Assembly: GCF_000969825.1 (NCBI RefSeq)
Contig: NZ_KQ033919.1
Coordinates: 486,030 to 550,029, forward strand
DNA length: 64,000 nucleotides
Direction: 5' to 3'
Source of the DNA: Parabacteroides gordonii MS-1 = DSM 23371
GTDB lineage: Bacteria; Bacteroidota; Bacteroidia; Bacteroidales; Tannerellaceae
Part shown: one piece after another, positions 1-8,089 of the stretch
Layout of the letters: the number at the start of each line of letters is the position of its first letter
How positions within the stretch are numbered: position 1 is the first letter of the stretch
The notes under the pieces: model-generated
Seen by the model: only the letters and a program-made list of their open reading frames with translations
Told to the model about the DNA's origin: nothing
Database searches by the model: none
Position numbers and translations under genes: made by a program

Positions 1-351
1 CACCCGGATAGTTACAAACCGTTGAAGGAGAATCCGTCGTTGGTAGCAAAGATCGCTTCGAAAGAAAAGGAGATCAGCGCCCGTCCTTATTATTATATTC
101 CCGAATCGGAAATCGACAAGCTGGCATCCGGCATAAAAGAAGGCGATATCGTCTGCTTTGTCACCACGATAAAAGGCTTGGATATATCGCATGTCGGTGT
201 GATTTGCCGGGTAGGAGAGAAGCTGACCTTCGTCCACGCTTCCACGACACAGAAGAAAGTGATCGTCAATGAGGCACCTTTGCAGGAATATGTCGAAGGC
301 ATCAAACGGAACAGCGGGATAATGGTTGTCCGTCCGCAGGCAAATCATTGA
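1..351 (+). CDS. DUF1460 family protein (amidase-like), C-terminal part
   Basis: The reading frame is open from base 1, so the start lies upstream of the window. The visible 116 residues contain a GDIVCFV stretch followed by a Leu-Asp-Ile-Ser-His-Val-Gly-Val segment, as in NlpC/P60-like folds. The ending (Val-Val-Arg-Pro) and general layout match DUF1460 proteins, annotated as N-acetylmuramoyl-L-alanine amidase-like and usually exported; that role is family knowledge, not shown here. The last 7 bases overlap the 3' end of the convergent DUF5686 gene. An internal TTG at 22 could be mistaken for a start but has codons open before it. Confidence 0.7.
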   Translation, partial: HPDSYKPLKENPSLVAKIASKEKEISARPYYYIPESEIDKLASGIKEGDIVCFVTTIKGLDISHVGVICRVGEKLTFVHASTTQKKVIVNEAPLQEYVEGIKRNSGIMVVRPQANH

Positions 352-2528
352 AACAATTCGAAGGCGAACTTGATGCCGATATTCTGATATTTCCACCTGT
401 CGAACCCGGCAAAGGCGGCAACGTTGAAGATATGGTTACCGAAACCATATCCGACTTCCGTGTAGCTGGGTAACACCGGTGTCCACAACTGGCTGAAGTA
501 AAATCGTTCGGACAGGATATATTTGGATGTCTTTTTCTTGAACAACTGCGACAGGATAAAAGGACTTTCGTACATCAGATGCCCTTGCACGTACTTGTCG
601 GAGGCATTGAACCAGAAACTTCTCAGTTGGTTGAATACCCCGCCGAACTCATCTCCCCACGATTCCGGGAATTGCCTGCGGGAGAAATAACGGAAGTCCG
701 CAAAGTAAATCGACTTCGGATTCAGGTACACCCCGCCGCTGAGGTGATAATTCAGTTTCCGGGACAATCCCAGCGGGATGCTTTGATGGATGTCGGCTTC
801 TATACGCGCATAGTCACCCGTACTTTTGCCTACTCCGGGGATGGCACGGGCAAACTCTACGGATATGGTCGGATAGTGGGAATAGAGGTACTCCTTCCGG
901 TATCCGTCCATCCAGTAATACTGGCGGGGCGTATAGGATATTCCGATCACAGGGGTAAAATCGTGGTAATTCTCGTTGATCAGTTCTTCCACTCCCTCTC
1001 CCGGATCGGGTATTTCACTTTTTTTCTTTACCGGAATGCGGCGGTGGTACGTGACGCCTGCCCACAACTGAAAGCCGTTGAACAACTCTATATTATTTCG
1101 TATTTCCGCATAGTAATGTTTAAAATACTCCAGGTTAAGGTCGTCGAAGTTGAAGGATGAATCCTTTAACTGCTCGTTGATATCCTTCATGATGGCGGAC
1201 GAGTAGCTCTCGTTGCCGTTACCGAAAGAGATGCTGAGTATTCCCTTCTTCTCCGGTTGGTATTCCCAGTCGCCGTTTACGCTGAAAAATATTTCCTTTC
1301 TTTTGAATACGAAACCGACATCCGGACGGAAACGGATCTGGCGGTCTTTGTCGAATGTCTTACTGATGCGCAGGCGTTGCCTGTAAGTGATACCGTTGTG
1401 TCCCGAATATCCTAACTGGAACGGGTTGAAGATTCCCGAATATTTGAGACGGGTCGTTTTATAATCCATGCTCATCGTATTGGTGAACTTTTCCGTCAGC
1501 TTCAGATATTTGGTGATATTTGCGGTGTCTGTCTCCTGCTGGGTTTCCTTGTCGACTATCTCGTACAGCTTGTTTTCTTCCGGGGTCAGCGGAAGGTCGC
1601 GTTCCTTATTCCAGAAAGCCGTATCGCGGATAATAGGTACGGTGTCTGAGGATAGTTTATAGTATCCGGTGAGGTCTAACGATCTCCATTTCTTACTTTC
1701 GTTATCTTCTTCTACCCATTCGACGGCGTTGTATTTGAAAGATGAGTGATAGCTGGTCGCGATCACGTTCCCCAGCACGTGGTAGCGAAGGAACAGGCTG
1801 GCTTTGTCCGGGAGGATGAAGCGGCGGTAGTCCCTGCCGAACGTCATTACCAGGTTGAACTCTGCGAAGTCGAAACGCCCGTTCACATCTATCTTGTCGA
1901 TGATCCATGATTTATCGCGGATATACAGGTCGCCGCAGACCAGCTTCTGGCTCCACAGCTTAGGCATAAACCTGATTTTATATATCTTCAGTCCGGTAGA
2001 GTCGGAGACTTCTTCGAGATTGAAGGAATAAAACTTCGATGCGCTTTTGGTCATGGGGGTGATGATCCCCTCGTTATAGATGGTGGAGGAATATACGTTG
2101 AGGTTCAGGAAACCTAATGCTTCCTGCTGCTTTTTGCTGTTTGGGATGCTGTTCCCGTTCACTGCCTGGAAATTATGCAGGAAACTGTTCGGGGCGGTGA
2201 ACTTGGAGTTGCTTACCATCTCGAAGATCATGTCTTTGTTTTTCCTGTCGACAGGAAAGAGATGGTGGCCGAACCGTAGCAGAAAGTTGTGTTTGAGTAT
2301 CTCCGTACGTCCTTTGATGTAGATCTCGGCTTCGTACTTGGATAAGATATGCTGGTATTTATCGGCATTTTTAATTACCTCTTTCATAATGGAATCTGCC
2401 CGCACGGACGACTCCGTTTTCTCTTTTGAGTCGGGCAATACCCTGCTTCTATAACCACTTTCCGGTTTGGCGAAAGTCGTTACAGTCAATAAAATCAGAG
2501 CAAATATCAAAACGTATCTTTTCAACAA
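345..2528 (-). CDS. DUF5686 family outer-membrane protein
   Basis: Bacteroidota-specific family of predicted outer-membrane proteins. A signal peptide (LLKRYVLIFALILLTVTTFA) is followed directly by the DUF5686 N-terminal region (ADSIMKEVIKNADKY). The many alternating aromatic strands of the C-terminal half and the final Phe-containing strand suggest a beta barrel. Many relatives carry a carboxypeptidase-regulatory-like domain before DUF5686; it is absent here. The frame extends to an ATG at 2627, but a TACGTTTG promoter box at 2548-2555 lies inside that extension and a Shine-Dalgarno-like AGGGGTG sits at 2534-2540, so a TTG start at 2528 (or 2525) immediately before the signal peptide is preferred. 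The substrate or role is unknown. Confidence 0.75.
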   Translation of the reverse strand: MLKRYVLIFALILLTVTTFAKPESGYRSRVLPDSKEKTESSVRADSIMKEVIKNADKYQHILSKYEAEIYIKGRTEILKHNFLLRFGHHLFPVDRKNKDMIFEMVSNSKFTAPNSFLHNFQAVNGNSIPNSKKQQEALGFLNLNVYSSTIYNEGIITPMTKSASKFYSFNLEEVSDSTGLKIYKIRFMPKLWSQKLVCGDLYIRDKSWIIDKIDVNGRFDFAEFNLVMTFGRDYRRFILPDKASLFLRYHVLGNVIATSYHSSFKYNAVEWVEEDNESKKWRSLDLTGYYKLSSDTVPIIRDTAFWNKERDLPLTPEENKLYEIVDKETQQETDTANITKYLKLTEKFTNTMSMDYKTTRLKYSGIFNPFQLGYSGHNGITYRQRLRISKTFDKDRQIRFRPDVGFVFKRKEIFFSVNGDWEYQPEKKGILSISFGNGNESYSSAIMKDINEQLKDSSFNFDDLNLEYFKHYYAEIRNNIELFNGFQLWAGVTYHRRIPVKKKSEIPDPGEGVEELINENYHDFTPVIGISYTPRQYYWMDGYRKEYLYSHYPTISVEFARAIPGVGKSTGDYARIEADIHQSIPLGLSRKLNYHLSGGVYLNPKSIYFADFRYFSRRQFPESWGDEFGGVFNQLRSFWFNASDKYVQGHLMYESPFILSQLFKKKTSKYILSERFYFSQLWTPVLPSYTEVGYGFGNHIFNVAAFAGFDRWKYQNIGIKFAFELFQ

Positions 2529-2547
2529 ATTATCACCCCTTTTGCTA

Positions 2548-2555
2548 CAAACGTA
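2548..2555 (-). promoter_or_regulatory. -7 promoter box of the DUF5686 gene
   Basis: TACGTTTG on the minus strand fits the Bacteroidota -7 consensus TAnnTTTG. It lies 20 nt upstream of the preferred TTG start at 2528 and rules out the longer ATG start at 2627. Confidence 0.55.
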
Positions 2556-2651
2556 ACGAATAAAATTTGAATTAGTAGTAAAAGAAAGTAAAATGTAATT
2601 GAAAATACAATTTATCGTATTAAACATTTTACTAATTCAAAAGAAAAGTTG

Positions 2652-2659
2652 TACATTTG
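2652..2659 (+). promoter_or_regulatory. -7 promoter box of the Crp/Fnr gene
   Basis: TACATTTG fits TAnnTTTG and lies 28 nt before the GTG start at 2688. A T-rich TTTT at 2627-2630 sits near the expected -33 position. Confidence 0.55.
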
Positions 2660-2687
2660 TGCTTCATAAGTATGTTATAAAACAGTC

Positions 2688-3389
2688 GTGGTTAAGCAAC
2701 AAAAAGAAGAGGTCGATCTGTCGGCCAGTTTAGCAGAAGTATGGAGAGTTCTGACCGATAAAGAACGGGAGGTGCTCCGTAATAATTCGACGATCCAGCA
2801 TTTCAAACGTAACGAGTTGATCTATTGCGAGGGCGACGAACCAAGGGACATGATGTGCTTACTAAAAGGCAAGGTGAAAATCTTTAAGGAAGGTGTTGGC
2901 GGTCGAAGCCAGATTATCCGTATGATTAAGCCTGTTCAGTACTTTGGTTACCGTGCTAACTTTGCTCAGGAAAACTATTTGACAAATGCCTCTGCATTTG
3001 AAGCATCTGTCGTTTGCCTGATACCGATGACAGTTGTTACTGATTTGCTGATGGGTAATCCGCATCTGGCTATGTTCTTCATTCGTCAGTTGTCGTTTGA
3101 TCTGGGAGTTGCGGACGAACGCACCGTGAATCTCACTCAAAAGCATATCCGGGGTCGTCTGGCAGAGTCTTTGTTATTCCTGAAAGATAGTTATGGCTTG
3201 GAAGAGGACGGTGCTACTTTAAGTATCTACCTGTCCCGTGAAGATCTGGCAAATCTGTCGAACATGACTACTTCCAATGCAATCCGTACATTATCTACCT
3301 TTGTCTCCGAACGTATCATCGCTATCGACGGACGAAAAATCAAGTTGATAGACGACGACAAGTTGAGGAAGATCAGTAAGATGGGATAA
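2688..3389 (+). CDS. Crp/Fnr family transcriptional regulator
   Basis: A cytoplasmic 233-aa regulator. Residues about 15-130 form the cyclic-nucleotide-binding-type beta barrel (LIYCEGDEPRDMMCLLKGKVKIF). The C-terminal winged helix-turn-helix runs from about 165, with recognition helix NMTTSNAIRTLSTF. No Cys cluster typical of Fnr oxygen sensing is visible; a single Cys sits in the early barrel (YCEG). Proteins of this type regulate surface structures and stress genes in related Bacteroidales, but ligand and targets cannot be read from the sequence. It starts at GTG just downstream of a -7 box, is divergent from the DUF5686 gene, and is followed by a terminator shared with convergent kdsA. 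Confidence 0.9.
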   Translation: MVKQQKEEVDLSASLAEVWRVLTDKEREVLRNNSTIQHFKRNELIYCEGDEPRDMMCLLKGKVKIFKEGVGGRSQIIRMIKPVQYFGYRANFAQENYLTNASAFEASVVCLIPMTVVTDLLMGNPHLAMFFIRQLSFDLGVADERTVNLTQKHIRGRLAESLLFLKDSYGLEEDGATLSIYLSREDLANLSNMTTSNAIRTLSTFVSERIIAIDGRKIKLIDDDKLRKISKMG

Positions 3390-3418
3390 TAAAGACCAGG
3401 ATATTTGAGAATATAAAA

Positions 3419-3455
3419 GAAAGGGCTTTCGTTAATCGAAAGCCCTTTCTTTTTA
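3419..3455. terminator. Bidirectional terminator between Crp/Fnr gene and kdsA
   Basis: A perfect 12-bp stem (AAAGGGCTTTCG at 3421-3432 with its complement at 3438-3449) and a 5-nt loop, followed by a T run on the plus strand and a T-rich tract on the minus strand. It sits between two convergent genes. Confidence 0.9.
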
Positions 3456-3470
3456 TGGTTAAGCGATTGT

Positions 3471-4274
3471 TTACCGGATCGCTTCGCGAATACGAACCAG
3501 GCGTGTCAGCAGTCCTTCCAGCAGATCCAGTTGCAGCATATTGGCACCGTCGGATTTTGCCTTGGAAGGTTCCGGGTGTGTTTCGATAAAGAGACCGTCT
3601 GCTCCTACGGCAATGGCTGCTTTGGCTATTGTCTCTATCAATGCGGGCAGGCCACCTGTTACTCCTGATGTCTGGTTGGGTTGTTGCAGGGAATGGGTTA
3701 CGTCCATGATAACCGGGTAACCGAATGTCTGCATTTCAGGAATGCCGCGATAATCGACAACCAGGTCGGTATAGCCGAATGTCGTCCCGCGTTCCGTCAC
3801 CATGACATTATTATTACCTGCATCGGCGACCTTCTGTACGGCAAACTGCATAGCTCCCGGAGAAAGGAATTGCCCTTTCTTGATGTTGACGATCTTTCCT
3901 GTTTGTGCGGCTGCAACCAACAGGTCGGTCTGCCGGCAGAGGAAAGCGGGGATTTGCAGGACATCCACATATTCGGCGGCCATAGCTGCTTCGTGTGTTT
4001 CATGGATATCCGTTACCGTCGGGATGTTGAAGGTTTCGCCTACTTTACGGAGTATCTTTAACGCTTTCTCGTCGCCTATCCCGGTGAATGAGTCCAGGCG
4101 GGAACGGTTTGCCTTGCGGTATGAGCCTTTAAAGATGTATGGTATATTCAGCTTTTCAGTAATACCAACAACCTTTTCTGCGATACGCAACGCCATATCT
4201 TCTCCTTCGATCACACAAGGGCCGGCCATCAGGAAGAAGTTCTCTTTATTCTTAAAATCGTTTACTGTTATCAT
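3471..4274 (-). CDS. kdsA: 3-deoxy-D-manno-octulosonate 8-phosphate synthase
   Basis: Condenses phosphoenolpyruvate with arabinose 5-phosphate to KDO 8-phosphate for the lipopolysaccharide inner core. The 267-aa length and motifs are typical: MAGPCVIEGE near the N-terminus, FKGSYRKANRSR, a TDIHE motif, QIPAFLCRQTDLL, KKGQFLSP, VTERGTTFGY and DVTHSLQQP. It is a cytoplasmic DAHP-synthase-like TIM barrel. It is alone on its strand: a 524-bp gap with a repeat array separates it from miaA, and a shared terminator separates it from the Crp/Fnr gene. Confidence 0.97.
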   Translation of the reverse strand: MITVNDFKNKENFFLMAGPCVIEGEDMALRIAEKVVGITEKLNIPYIFKGSYRKANRSRLDSFTGIGDEKALKILRKVGETFNIPTVTDIHETHEAAMAAEYVDVLQIPAFLCRQTDLLVAAAQTGKIVNIKKGQFLSPGAMQFAVQKVADAGNNNVMVTERGTTFGYTDLVVDYRGIPEMQTFGYPVIMDVTHSLQQPNQTSGVTGGLPALIETIAKAAIAVGADGLFIETHPEPSKAKSDGANMLQLDLLEGLLTRLVRIREAIR

Positions 4275-4487
4275 AATTGTTTGAATTTATATTTCGTTAT
4301 TAAGGTTCAACATTTTCTATATCTATCCGATACAACAAGGAATAAGCTATTTTAACTAATGCATGATCATTTTGCTCTCAAATAACGATCTGTGCTACTG
4401 CATACCGGCGTATTTATCCGTTTCCCCGGACTTTTTTCTTCCAAAGCTATTGCTTTATTACGCCCGGATACCTGCTTTTTGTTTCCG

Positions 4488-4579
4488 GAATGCCCGTTTC
4501 AATACTGTTTACACCCCCGTCTCAATGCCGCTGACACCCGGGTGTCGGGACTGTCAACACCCGGGTGTCAACCAACTTT
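4488..4579. repeat. 23-bp-period degenerate tandem array A
   Basis: Units begin at 4488, 4511, 4534 and 4557, exactly 23 bp apart. Units 3 and 4 share ACACCCGGGTGTC. Unit 2 (ACACCCCCGTCTCAATGC...) matches unit 1 at about 14 of 23 positions. The centres are palindromic: GACACCCGGGTGTC (4533-4546) and ACACCCGGGTGT (4557-4568). The GTCTCAATGC block of unit 2 recurs in array B near 27 kb. Confidence 0.75.
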
Positions 4580-4655
4580 TATTACTATCTATCTGAACTT
4601 TAGTCATATACTTTCTGAAAAAATACTACTTCCCGTTTCATTTTAAAACAGGATA

Positions 4656-4757
4656 GTGATAGTTCAGTGATAGATGAGTGATAGTTAAAACGACCAACTA
4701 TCACTGTTCAAATAGCAGATATATAGCTATTTACATCAAAAAGTGATAGTGTGATAG
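4656..4757. repeat. GTGATAG repeat cluster with 11-bp spacing
   Basis: GTGATAG occurs at 4656, 4667 and 4678, exactly 11 bp apart. The inverse AACTATCACT lies at 4696-4705, and two more copies are at 4743 and 4751. Single copies occur before other genes (about 8047 and 17095). The function is unknown; one-helical-turn spacing would suit a DNA-binding protein. Confidence 0.6.
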
Positions 4758-4798
4758 TTTATTTTAAAAAAACATTTATGTATTCCTTTTTATATTGT

Positions 4799-5716
4799 TT
4801 ATCCGTTCAATAATTCCAATGTCCTTTCTATCTTTTCTTCGGTCGGCAGGGTGGCATTGATCCAGTGAATCGTGCATCCCCGGCGTTCCATTCCGCGGAA
4901 CCACGTCATCTGCCGTTTGGCAAACTGGTGGATGGCTATCTCCAACTGGGAAACCATCTCCTCGTATGAAAGTTCACCGATGATATATAATGTCAGATAC
5001 TTGTATTCCAGTCCGTAGTAAATAAGATCTTCCGGCTTTACGCCCGAGTCGATGATCCCTTTTACCTCGTCGACCATGCCTTCATCCAAGCGCGTACGCA
5101 ATCGTCTGGATATTTTTTCACGACGCAGCTCACGGTCTATATTTATACCGATGATCAGGCTGTCGATCGGATCGTATTCGTTGGTATCCGGGGCTTGCGC
5201 CTTGTAATACTCTTCGATCTCTATCGCCCGGATCGCTCTCTGGGCAGTGTCGACGTCTGTTTTGTTATGCAAAACCTTGTAGGTCGACAATATTTGTTCC
5301 AGCTCTGCCAGTGATTTCTCTTTTAAAGACTCACGCAGCTCCGGATTCTGGGGGACATCCAGCAGTTTATATCCCTTTAGTACAGCTTCGATATACATGC
5401 CCGTGCCGCCGCAGAGGACAGGCAGTTTCCCTTTCTCCCGTATATCCTGATAGGCACGGAAGAAATCGTGCTGGTATTCGAAAACGTTGTATTTGTATCC
5501 CGGATCACAGATGTCGATCAGGTGATAAGGGATAAGCTTACCGTTGACGGTGTAATCGGCCAGGTCTTTCCCGGTGCCTATATCCATGCCACGGTAGATC
5601 TGGCGGGAGTCGGCACTGATTATTTCCGTCTCCAGCCGGTCGGCCAGGGCTGCGGCAAAAGGAGTTTTACCGGAAGCGGTCGGCCCAAGTATCGTAATAA
5701 GTTGATATGTTCTCAT
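4799..5716 (-). CDS. miaA: tRNA dimethylallyltransferase
   Basis: Transfers the dimethylallyl group to N6 of A37 in tRNAs reading UNN codons. The P-loop ILGPTASGKT is at the N-terminus, followed by SADSRQIYRGMDIGTGK, YHLIDICDPG, VLCGGTGMYIEAVLKG and the QMTWFRG segment near the end, all MiaA hallmarks. The 305-aa length is normal. The frame continues upstream to 5770, but a terminator for gap (5734-5764) and a -7 box (5724-5731) lie in that stretch, so the ATG at 5716 is chosen. That leaves almost no 5' leader. Confidence 0.95.
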   Translation of the reverse strand: MRTYQLITILGPTASGKTPFAAALADRLETEIISADSRQIYRGMDIGTGKDLADYTVNGKLIPYHLIDICDPGYKYNVFEYQHDFFRAYQDIREKGKLPVLCGGTGMYIEAVLKGYKLLDVPQNPELRESLKEKSLAELEQILSTYKVLHNKTDVDTAQRAIRAIEIEEYYKAQAPDTNEYDPIDSLIIGINIDRELRREKISRRLRTRLDEGMVDEVKGIIDSGVKPEDLIYYGLEYKYLTLYIIGELSYEEMVSQLEIAIHQFAKRQMTWFRGMERRGCTIHWINATLPTEEKIERTLELLNG

Positions 5717-5723
5717 CGGGAAG

Positions 5724-5731
5724 CAAAGATA
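5724..5731 (-). promoter_or_regulatory. -7 promoter box of miaA
   Basis: TATCTTTG on the minus strand, only 7 nt before the ATG at 5716. Transcription would start within a few bases of the initiation codon (near-leaderless mRNA). Confidence 0.5.
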
Positions 5732-5733
5732 AT

Positions 5734-5764
5734 AAAAAAAGCCGTCCACTTTGCAGCGGACGGC
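5734..5764 (-). terminator. Terminator downstream of gap
   Basis: The stem is GCCGTCCRCT-type (5741-5750 with 5755-5764, one G-U pair), followed on the minus strand by seven T. It lies between gap and miaA. Confidence 0.85.
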
Positions 5765-5788
5765 TTCCATATACTGATTTGTATTTGA

Positions 5789-6811
<1,023 letters not shown>

Positions 6812-6838
6812 TTATTAAAAATATTACGTAAAATCCAT

Positions 6839-6922
6839 TTAACAGCCACAAGGAGTTGCGCACGAAACCAACATCAGGAGCATTCCTGTGAATGCGATCA
6901 AAAGAGAAATACTATGTTTCAT
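6839..6922 (-). CDS. 27-aa small lipoprotein (lipopeptide)
   Basis: A 28-codon frame starting at ATG 6922: Met-Lys-His-Ser-Ile then a hydrophobic stretch and a lipobox, LMLVSCATPCGC, ending two residues after the last Cys. The lipobox Cys is residue 21, so the mature product would be about seven residues, CATPCGC, anchored by lipid. An AAGGAT Shine-Dalgarno lies close to the ATG and a TACATTTG promoter box at 6948-6955. The gene ends 48 bp before gap on the same strand. No family is recognised. The promoter, ribosome site and lipobox together argue for a real gene rather than chance. Confidence 0.6.
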   Translation of the reverse strand: MKHSISLLIAFTGMLLMLVSCATPCGC

Positions 6923-6947
6923 TATTTATCCTTGTTTTTAACGACTG

Positions 6948-6955
6948 CAAATGTA
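6948..6955 (-). promoter_or_regulatory. -7 promoter box of the lipopeptide-gap unit
   Basis: TACATTTG on the minus strand, 25 nt before the lipopeptide ATG. It is the only -7-like box found upstream of gap. Confidence 0.55.
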
Positions 6956-7028
6956 GTCATGTTTTTTCTATTTTACATTTATTATGTAGAGAAAAATATG
7001 CCCTCTAACATAAATTAATTGTTCACGG

Positions 7029-7433
7029 CTATTTCTTTTTCTTGAACAATAAGCCTGTAAACCAGCTCTGAGCCTTTCGTATTCCCCAGGTAAGCAAAAA
7101 TGGCTTAACAACGTCCCATGCGACGGGAAGAAGGCCTTGCGCTATGCTTAAGTAATCCGAGAAGCCGATAGGGATTGCTGCTTCTGCGGGGGAGGCGGAT
7201 GAGGCCGACGGATCGGCAGATTCTGTTTTTTTCGATTTAGTGTTCGGGAATAATAGGGTGGTAAAACCGGAAATCAGCAGATTTCCTGCATTCTCCTGGA
7301 TATAAGAAAAGTCGTCATTCAGTTTTTGTTCCTGTATAACACATTGCCTGCGGATACGCTCTTTATCAGAAATCAGCTTCTCCAGCGGTGTCAGGGGCTT
7401 GTTTTGCTTCTGTTGCATCGTCTTTTTCGTCAT
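7029..7433 (-). CDS. Hypothetical membrane-associated protein (YqjK-like position)
   Basis: 134 aa. A charged, probably helical N-terminus (LEKLISDKERIRRQ) is followed by a Ser/Ala/Pro-rich linker (about 65-90), a C-terminal amphipathic or membrane segment (LLPVAWDVVKPFLLTWGI), and a basic tail KKKK. No catalytic motif. Its first 68 bp overlap the 3' end of the holin-like gene; MQQKQ at 7418 is an alternative start. Third gene of a three-gene set; its shape and position recall E. coli YqjK, which is an inference from context only. Confidence 0.65.
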   Translation of the reverse strand: MTKKTMQQKQNKPLTPLEKLISDKERIRRQCVIQEQKLNDDFSYIQENAGNLLISGFTTLLFPNTKSKKTESADPSASSASPAEAAIPIGFSDYLSIAQGLLPVAWDVVKPFLLTWGIRKAQSWFTGLLFKKKK

Positions 7434-7773
7434 TACCGTTTAATGCTGCGATCACTACGTTGAGTACTGTATGGCAGATTTTACCTTTGTTCATTATAAT
7501 GAGCCCGATCAATAGGAGGTATAGCACTGCCACAAAGGCAAACCCGGTTCCCATCGAACCGAAGATATCTCCCATAAAGAACCCTAAAGCCAGGAATATG
7601 AACAGGATAGCGAAGAAAGCCAGAAACAGTAAAATTAAGCCATACGAAAGTACCGCGATCAGTTGGCCGCTTCTTTCGTATGTGCTTAACTTCAAAAGTT
7701 CAAGCTTTAACTCTACATAAGCTGAAACGTCTTCTTTCAGCTCACGAAAGATTTTTCCTGAATCCTTTTCCAT
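7366..7773 (-). CDS. Phage holin superfamily III-type membrane protein (YqjE-like)
   Basis: 135 aa. The N-terminal helix contains DVSAYVELKLELLKLSTYERS, the typical start of PF07332 (putative actinobacterial holin-X / YqjE) proteins. Two long transmembrane helices follow (about 38-62 and 72-95), then an acidic Asp/Glu/Ala tail. There is no phage context; in other bacteria the family is chromosomal and linked to stress-induced membrane proteins. It lies 6 bp after the YtxH-like gene and overlaps the next gene. Confidence 0.75.
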   Translation of the reverse strand: MEKDSGKIFRELKEDVSAYVELKLELLKLSTYERSGQLIAVLSYGLILLFLAFFAILFIFLALGFFMGDIFGSMGTGFAFVAVLYLLLIGLIIMNKGKICHTVLNVVIAALNGNDEKDDATEAKQAPDTAGEADF

Positions 7774-7779
7774 AAATGA

Positions 7780-8001
7780 TTATTCAGCTACAATTTCTTC
7801 TGTAGCTTTTACTACCTCAGCTTTACCTTCTTTGTACTTGGCGAGAGCGGAATTAAAGCCTTCTTTTACTTTTCCAACTACACCGTTCAATTCTTCCAGT
7901 AACTGTTCTCTCTTATCGGTAGCTGCCAGATATCCGACTGCTGCACCCACTGCTGCACCCACTACCAAACCTAGTAATAATTTAGAATCTACATTTTTCA
8001 T
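7780..8001 (-). CDS. YtxH domain-containing glycine-zipper protein
   Basis: 73 aa. The N-terminal membrane segment is a glycine/alanine zipper (LLGLVVGAAVGAAVGYLAA), followed by TDKREQLLEEL and a Lys/Glu-rich helix, the pattern of YtxH/DUF883-type small stress proteins. First gene of the three-gene cassette 8001-7029. A GTGATAG element lies about 45 bp upstream; no TAnnTTTG box was seen. Confidence 0.8.
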   Translation of the reverse strand: MKNVDSKLLLGLVVGAAVGAAVGYLAATDKREQLLEELNGVVGKVKEGFNSALAKYKEGKAEVVKATEEIVAE

Positions 8002-8089
8002 AACTCTTACATTTAAATGTGTCTACTAAAATAACGCTTTTCTTCGAGTGATAGTTTACTTCTGTGTTAACTTTTACTGTTAAATAAAG

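Larger units (their letters stand above)
4275..4798. other. 524-bp intergenic region between kdsA and miaA
   Basis: No convincing gene; the short plus-strand frames here have no family features. It holds two distinct repeat structures: a 23-bp-period array (4488-4579) and a cluster of GTGATAG repeats (4656-4757). No TAnnTTTG box for kdsA was found. Confidence 0.6.

Noticed and set aside
579-1160. 193-aa plus-strand frame
   Set aside because: Antisense shadow within the DUF5686 gene, which has a clear signal peptide and family match.
7366-7773. Prophage remnant suggested by a holin-like gene
   Set aside because: PF07332-type proteins are common chromosomal membrane proteins; no other phage gene, integrase or attachment site nearby.
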